Below are positions 58,803 to 64,000 of a stretch of 64,000 bases of DNA, one piece after another. Within the stretch, counting starts at the first letter, position 1; each line of letters opens with the position of its first letter. Location of the stretch: assembly GCA_021186555.1 (NCBI GenBank), contig JAJKFL010000003.1:40072408-40136407 (forward strand). The letters run 5' to 3'. The DNA is from Reticulitermes speratus (Eukaryota > Arthropoda > Insecta > Blattodea > Rhinotermitidae). Below the pieces are notes generated by a model. That model did no database searches and was not told the origin of the DNA. It saw only the letters and a program-made list of their open reading frames with translations. Both the position numbers and the translations under genes were made by a program.

Positions 58803-59689
58803 CGTACATGAAACTGCGACTACGCTTCCTTCCACATTTCGATATGCACTGATTATCCTAACATTGGACAGTGTGTGTACTGACGTACTGATAGGGTAAC
58901 GCTTTTATCAGATATAAATATTTGCAAGGTCACTGAGTTACGTAAAATTGCAGAGAGCATCTGGAAAGTTATGTTCTTTCTCCAATTTATAATACACATA
59001 CTTACTTATACAATTCTTATTTTATAATATTTGTAAACCAGGGTCTGATTAGTAAGTATATGACCTATCAGGTCATAAACAAGAGAGGCACTAAAATTTA
59101 GATGAATTGCTGCTCTTTTTTTATTAATGTACTGGCATATCCGTAAGGCCAGTGACAGAGAGAGAGAGCACAGGAACGTAAAATACATAAAATAACCCAC
59201 ATAAAATCAGGCACAAACGGGAAAAAGTACATAACACACTAGGTAACAAACAGCGTGACTAATATTAACGTAATTAAATTAATAGCAAAGCCAGGACAAA
59301 AGATAACAAAAGAGATAAAACATTACAGTTATGTAATTAAAAAACCAAAGTTAATTCAAGGGAAAAAAATGAACATTATTGTAATGAGTACATTTTAATA
59401 CCGTGATATATGTATTAATGGATAATACAATACCACAGTGACATGCAGTATGATGGAGTGACAGTAATAACCATGGTAATGATTGGGGCGTTTGGGAACA
59501 ACTGTAAAGAACGTATTTGGATGTGAGCGGAGGAAGTGACAGGGTAGGTTATATTGCGTAAAGAGAAGCTGCATAATTTGTGCTGTTCTGTACGTAGGGT
59601 CTGTTGTTGGAGTGACGTAATCATGGAGGACGACAGAGGCAGGATATGGTTGCAAGCACCCACAGGGAATGGGAAATAGGTACAAGAAC
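58803..59689. other. No gene recognised
   Basis: AT-rich; overlapping minus-strand frames at 59395-59891 lack motif support. Confidence 0.5.
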
Positions 59690-59890
59690 AAGAAACGAAG
59701 TTATCATTTGGGAAACATATTAGTCGAATGGTGATCATACTGAAATGGACTGTAAAAATTAGGATGTGAAAGTGTGATAGGAAGCAGGAGCTCGCTCTTA
59801 TGAACACTGTAATGAAATTCCGGACTCCGTAAAAGGCTGGCAATTTGTGGATCGGATAAACGGCTCGGCTTCTCAATGCGGGATCTTCCA
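59690..59890 (+). mobile_element. RTE-like LINE, 3' tail fragment
   Basis: ALMNTVMKFRTP and GGACTCCGTAAAAGGCTGGC correspond to the ALVNTVMNLRVP end block of the LINE copies elsewhere in the window. Confidence 0.55.
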
Positions 59891-59920
59891 CGGTTTTAGT
59901 AATAATATGCCTGGATAACT

Positions 59921-60185
59921 TATCTCGGTGGCCCTGCGGTCTATGGCGTAGGTCTGCAGGCGCTTGATTGCTGGGATCTCGGGTTCAAATCCTACCTCGG
60001 CATGGGTGTTGATCGGTTATGTTGGTTGTGTTGTGTCGGTAGCGGCCTCTGCTACGAGCTGATCTTTCGTTCCGAGAGTCCTACTTGGTGTGTGTGTATG
60101 CGTGTCTAATTATGTGTGATCTAGAAACGTCAACAAGAAGGTGACCTAGGCCCGAGTTTGGCTGTTGCGCTACAGAAAAAAAACC
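59921..60185 (+). mobile_element. tRNA-derived SINE, diverged family A
   Basis: TCTCGGTGGCCCTGCGGTCT, B box CGGGTTCAAATCCTACC, then GGCATGGGTGTTGATCGG, GTGTCGGTAGCGGCCTCTGC and GGCTGTTGCGCTACAG with an A tail. Same layout as family A with many differences. Confidence 0.8.
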
Positions 60186-60188
60186 CTA

Positions 60189-60579
60189 GTTGCCAGAGTG
60201 ACCACGTCAGGGGCTCGATGACGAATGAATCAGGTTTCTGTTACCGGAATAAACCGGATATTTTTATTCTCCGAAGCATTTAAACCAGCTCTAAGGGGCG
60301 CTGTGTCTTCTGACCAATGTGTACAGCGGATTATTTCCCGGCATAACGCGACCGGGCCGTGAAGCCGAACACTTGTCTGCATCTAGTGAGAAACTGAAGT
60401 AGGAATGTAGCTACATCTCAACCCCTTCCCGCCGTGATCCTTCGTGTAACATTTTTTAATTAAGCACAGGGACAGCTTTACCTAATGTGTTTTTATGACT
60501 ATGGTTACCTTAAGGTCTCATTTATCGTTGACGTTCTGTTCTTGAGAGTCGCAGCGTAGAGCGAAACAACCTACAACGG
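60189..60579. other. No gene recognised
   Basis: Contains no frame or repeat I can name. Confidence 0.5.
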
Positions 60580-60931
60580 AACAGCAGCAGCAGCAGCAAC
60601 AACAAGAACAACAACACCTGCTGCAGCACCAAAACAAAAAGAAACAACAACACCTGCTGCAATAGAAAAACCAAAAGTAAATAACTCCTGCTGCAGCATC
60701 AAAACAAAAACCAAAAACAACACCTGCTGCAGCAGCAAATCCAAAACCAAAAACAATAAAAAACAACACCTGCTGCAACATCAAAACCAAAACTTCAACA
60801 ACAACACCTGCTGCAACATCAAAACCAAAAACTTCAACAACAACACCTGCTGCAGCAGCAAAACCAAAAACAACAATAACAACGCCTGCTGCAGCAGCAA
60901 AACCAAAAACAACAACAACAACATAAATCTA
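60580..60931. repeat. Minisatellite of CCTGCTGCA units
   Basis: Eight imperfect units of about 34-46 bases, each with (A)ACACCTGCTGCAGCA or close and an AAAACCAAAAAC spacer, preceded by a CAG run. The minus-strand AAAGVVFGFG frame is its translation, not a silk-like gene. Confidence 0.9.
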
Positions 60932-61551
60932 GCCGTTGAAGGGGCCGCCAGCTGCGAGCGAATAACACGTTAATACGAGTCCCAGCAAAGTACATCGAAC
61001 ATTTGGTGACTAAAGCTTGTCAGAGGTGACTGAGATACAATGTTGTTCCGGACAGTGCTAAGTCGAGGACGGCCTGTATGAAGTACGTTACGTTGAATGT
61101 ATAGTGTACAGGCTTCAACAGTTTGGATTTATTATGTAAATATTTTCAACTGAAAATCCCGTTATATTTTATAAAACGGGAAGTGTTGCAAGGCCCAACA
61201 TCCGGCGCTCTGTAAGGAAAAGTGAACAGCATATTGCGAGTTACAGCTAGCTGTGTGTCATTCTCCTGTCCCAACCCTCCCACCACCTCTCCCCAACTCA
61301 AAAAACTGTTGAACGATGAACTCCCTTTTGACACATTTACATCCCAAATTTCCATGTCTGTTTTTACTGATATGAGGTTTTTATAATGCAAACATGTACA
61401 CAAAACATCTTATACTACGACTTTAAAATATAAAACGGCTAAGGCCCTATCGACTACGGACTTAGACCTGCATTATTTTGACCCGTGGGAAGCTCTGCAT
61501 AAAAGTTCGGAATTAAACACTAAACATATAAATATACAGTCTTCAAAGAAT
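60932..61551. other. No gene recognised
   Basis: An 85-codon minus-strand frame at 61146-61403 has no recognisable domain. Confidence 0.45.
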
Positions 61552-61790
61552 AAGCCGGGATAGCGTACTCGCGGCAATGAAAGAGGGTTTTCTTTTTTCT
61601 AAAAATGTACAGACCGGCTCTGAAGCCCATCCAGGCTTATATTCGAGGGGTATCGGGGACTCCTTCCCCAAGGGTAAAGTGCTGGGGGTGGGAGGCTGAT
61701 GACTCACCTGAATCGAATTGAGACGTTAAGAATTATTGGAGGTATACTTCCACTCTCTCTATATGACTTCATGGCGTGCGCAAGGATAAC
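61552..61790 (+). mobile_element. tRNA-derived SINE, family G
   Basis: AGCCGGGATAGCGTACTCGC is the head; the B box is lost or degraded; the body ACAGACCGGCTCTGAAGCCC, TTCCCCAAGGGTAAAGTGCT and ATGACTCACCTG matches the copy at 63810. Confidence 0.65.
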
Positions 61791-63809
61791 TTTTAAATAT
61801 TCCAAGGGTCGTTTTTTTCGCAAAGAAAGTTTCTATGACATTCTGCTGCCTTCCGTGAGTGCTGTATAACCAGCAGGTACGACATTCATGCTTTAAAACC
61901 TAGTGTTTAGCGTATTTCGTCAATCGTCTCTCCGAGCATAACGAAATACAAGAACGGTAGCGCAATGCGTGATGGCCGCTTTTACGTAATTTTACCTACC
62001 CTGCAACGTCAGATTCTGGCTCAGTTTTGCGTGAAGTCTCCAATATAGAGGAGGTTATTTCTTCTCACATGTGTTTTTGTTGGGCAAAGAATATTCATTT
62101 GCAGTATTTCTGCAAAGTACGTCGTTGTGTGATGGGAAAGAAAAATCGCTGATTTTTGTACAAAATACCCGCGTAAGCAATGCATGTAAAAGAACAACAT
62201 ACAGAAGTTAAATTAATCCTGACACCATGCGAAGAAATGTAAGACACTATACATGATTTGCAAGGACAGAAAGACAATATTCTGAAAGACATTGCCAGTA
62301 TTTTAAAAAAGTGCCGTAGCGTTGACCGAGAAATATTTTCAGAACCTGCGAGGTCTGCTTAGATGTTGGAGGGCGGCATCTCCATTCTTCCATAAAATAA
62401 GGTAACTTGAACTATAGGGTAAGTAATGACGAAAAATTCCCTGCGGACAGACGCTTCATATGCGATACAGCTATAGCAACAGCTGTCGTGGTACCGTCAA
62501 GATTAATGCAACGCTCTATATATGTACCGAAAGTTTAACACTCAAACTTTGAATTTTACCCACCTGGTGTATTTATCTGTCCCGTTTGATTCTCACAAAC
62601 GGCCATTACTTTCCTGTACAGCATTAACCTGCCGATATGTCTATGGAAGCACATTAAGCTCTCTGTGAGATACAAAATGGATTTTTACATGGAGCAAAAT
62701 GTATATTTATTTTCCTTTTAAAAACCCATACAACCTACACAAAATGTCATGGACATGTTTGTCGCACAGATAAACGTTGGACTAGTCACGTGTTAGTTTC
62801 TCTCAAGATGCCCGCAGAACCACCTGATGGTCTTTAAGCTATGTGTCCAATATTTTTTTGTAATTGTAAAGAAAAATGGAGATTCCAAATCGTAAGATTT
62901 CTTGAACATCTCTTTAGCGATTTAAAGTTTTTACATGCGGAGAGACATACATCCGAACCCAGTAGATGCATTTTTGCCATCATTCCTTGCGAACGAGCCA
63001 AACAAGATTAGTATCTGACGTCACTGTGATAAGTAGAATGGTGGACTATCGGTGAAGGGGCGTAGAATGTATGACTAATTCATATAACAATCAAAATAAA
63101 AAACAGTAAGATTATTTAAGTGCAGCTGATATTAAGAAAATCCCGGGCTGACGTATAGATAAATATTATGATAAATATGATATTATAAATAAATATAAAT
63201 GTATGTTTGAGCCTAAGAACTGCCACTCGAAATTTTAACCTGCGCATTTTACTTCTAATCAATTGAACAACGTCACTGGATTTATGCCCAGAATCTATCA
63301 GAAATGCTGCAGTCCTTATAGTATTCCTCTTCTAGAATCACGTGCTCTCCGTACCCTGCAAACAGATTTTGAACTTATTTGACAACATTTACATTGGTTT
63401 TGCCATGCTTGGCATATTTTATACGGAGACAGGGCTTGGTGTTCTGTTTCTCCCCCTTTAAAACACTTTTGAATCAGCCGATGTATTCCCATGAAAAGTG
63501 GTAAAAGGAACATATCCACTTTACCTGCCAAATTTACTCAGCGCGAAATCTAAATGTGGGTTAAGTACAAGATCCGATTAATCTAGCAATTAGAATTTTG
63601 TTTTAATATACCTTCGATATATATTATATATATATATACGTATAATGTCTGTATATACGTCTTGTGTTATGGGAAATTTTCGTAAAGTGTAATAAAAATT
63701 GGGGATCGTTTAAGATATGTATTTACGTAATTTTAGTTTAATTAATGGATAGTTGGATTGATAAATACCAATTTTGTATGGACATAGATACAGACGTACT
63801 CATAAATGC
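61791..63809. other. No gene recognised
   Basis: AT-rich, with TA-rich alternating sequence at 63616-63655. Frames of 65-71 codons without motifs. Confidence 0.5.
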
Positions 63810-64000
63810 TGTGGTCGGGGTAGCGTAGTTGGTATACGGACTAGGCTAAGGCCTGAACACGGTTCGAATCCCAGTAGGGGTAAGTGATTTCTCTCTTCCA
63901 AAATGTTAAGACCGGCTCTGCGGCCCACTCATTCTCCAATTTTATGGGTACCAGGGTTCTTCCTGGGGCCGAGGAGTGAAGCTGAAAACTCATCTCCATC
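63810..64000 (+). mobile_element. tRNA-derived SINE, family G, cut by window end
   Basis: GGTCGGGGTAGCGTAGTTGG is an A-box-like head, ACGGTTCGAATCCCAG the B box, then AAGACCGGCTCTGCGGCCCA and TGGGTACCAGGGTTCTTCCT. It continues past 64000. Confidence 0.85.

Noticed and set aside
60518-60790. Minus-strand frame rich in AAAGVVFGFG, silk- or elastin-like
   Set aside because: It is the translation of the CCTGCTGCA minisatellite and lacks a start context or other domain.
63810-63890. Candidate tRNA gene
   Set aside because: The tRNA-like boxes are followed by a repeated SINE body and the acceptor stem does not close, so it is a SINE head.
1-64000. CRISPR arrays, operons, bacterial promoters or rRNA genes
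   Set aside because: The window is animal DNA with spliced genes; the regularly spaced repeats seen are micro- and minisatellites, and no rRNA-like sequence was recognised.

Overview
The window reads as AT-rich, intron-bearing, repeat-laden insect DNA. From memory of the repeat families (tRNA-derived SINEs and an RTE-like LINE whose C-terminus starts from a YGCETW-type motif) it most resembles a cockroach such as Periplaneta; that assignment is recall, not a search. Most short open frames are shadows of repeats. Two host genes can be built exon by exon from splice sites, phase and protein motifs.

Region 1 (1-14.9 kb): no host gene recognised. It holds tRNA-derived SINEs, a 204-bp near-perfect foldback element (5470-5673), a LINE tail, a pogo-like MITE with a TA target duplication (9548-9790) and simple repeats.

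Region 2 (14.9-21.2 kb, + strand): a complete five-exon gene for mitochondrial aminomethyltransferase, the T-protein of the glycine cleavage system. All five exons join in phase into a 478-residue model.

Region 3 (21.2-41 kb): no host gene seen. It holds Tc1/mariner-like transposase fragments (22.2 and 40.7 kb), a decayed Penelope-like element flanked by inverted repeats (26.4-28.1 kb), LINE and SINE fragments and microsatellites.

Region 4 (41.3-57.4 kb, - strand): a four-exon gene for a small secreted protein with two DM9 repeats. A 49-base first coding exon carries the signal peptide and sits 12.4 kb upstream of the rest. That intron contains LINE pieces, a broken LTR-element gag fossil and, on the opposite strand, a 2373-bp DNA transposon (48876-51248) with CACTGG termini and a TTA target duplication. 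The transposon carries a widespread but (as far as I know) poorly classified zinc-finger plus RNase-H-like protein, and is the most interesting item in the window.

Region 5 (57.4-64 kb): no host gene recognised; SINEs, a LINE tail, a short foldback hairpin and an eight-unit minisatellite.

The two host genes are not functionally linked: one is one-carbon/glycine metabolism in mitochondria, the other probably a secreted carbohydrate-binding or immune-type protein.
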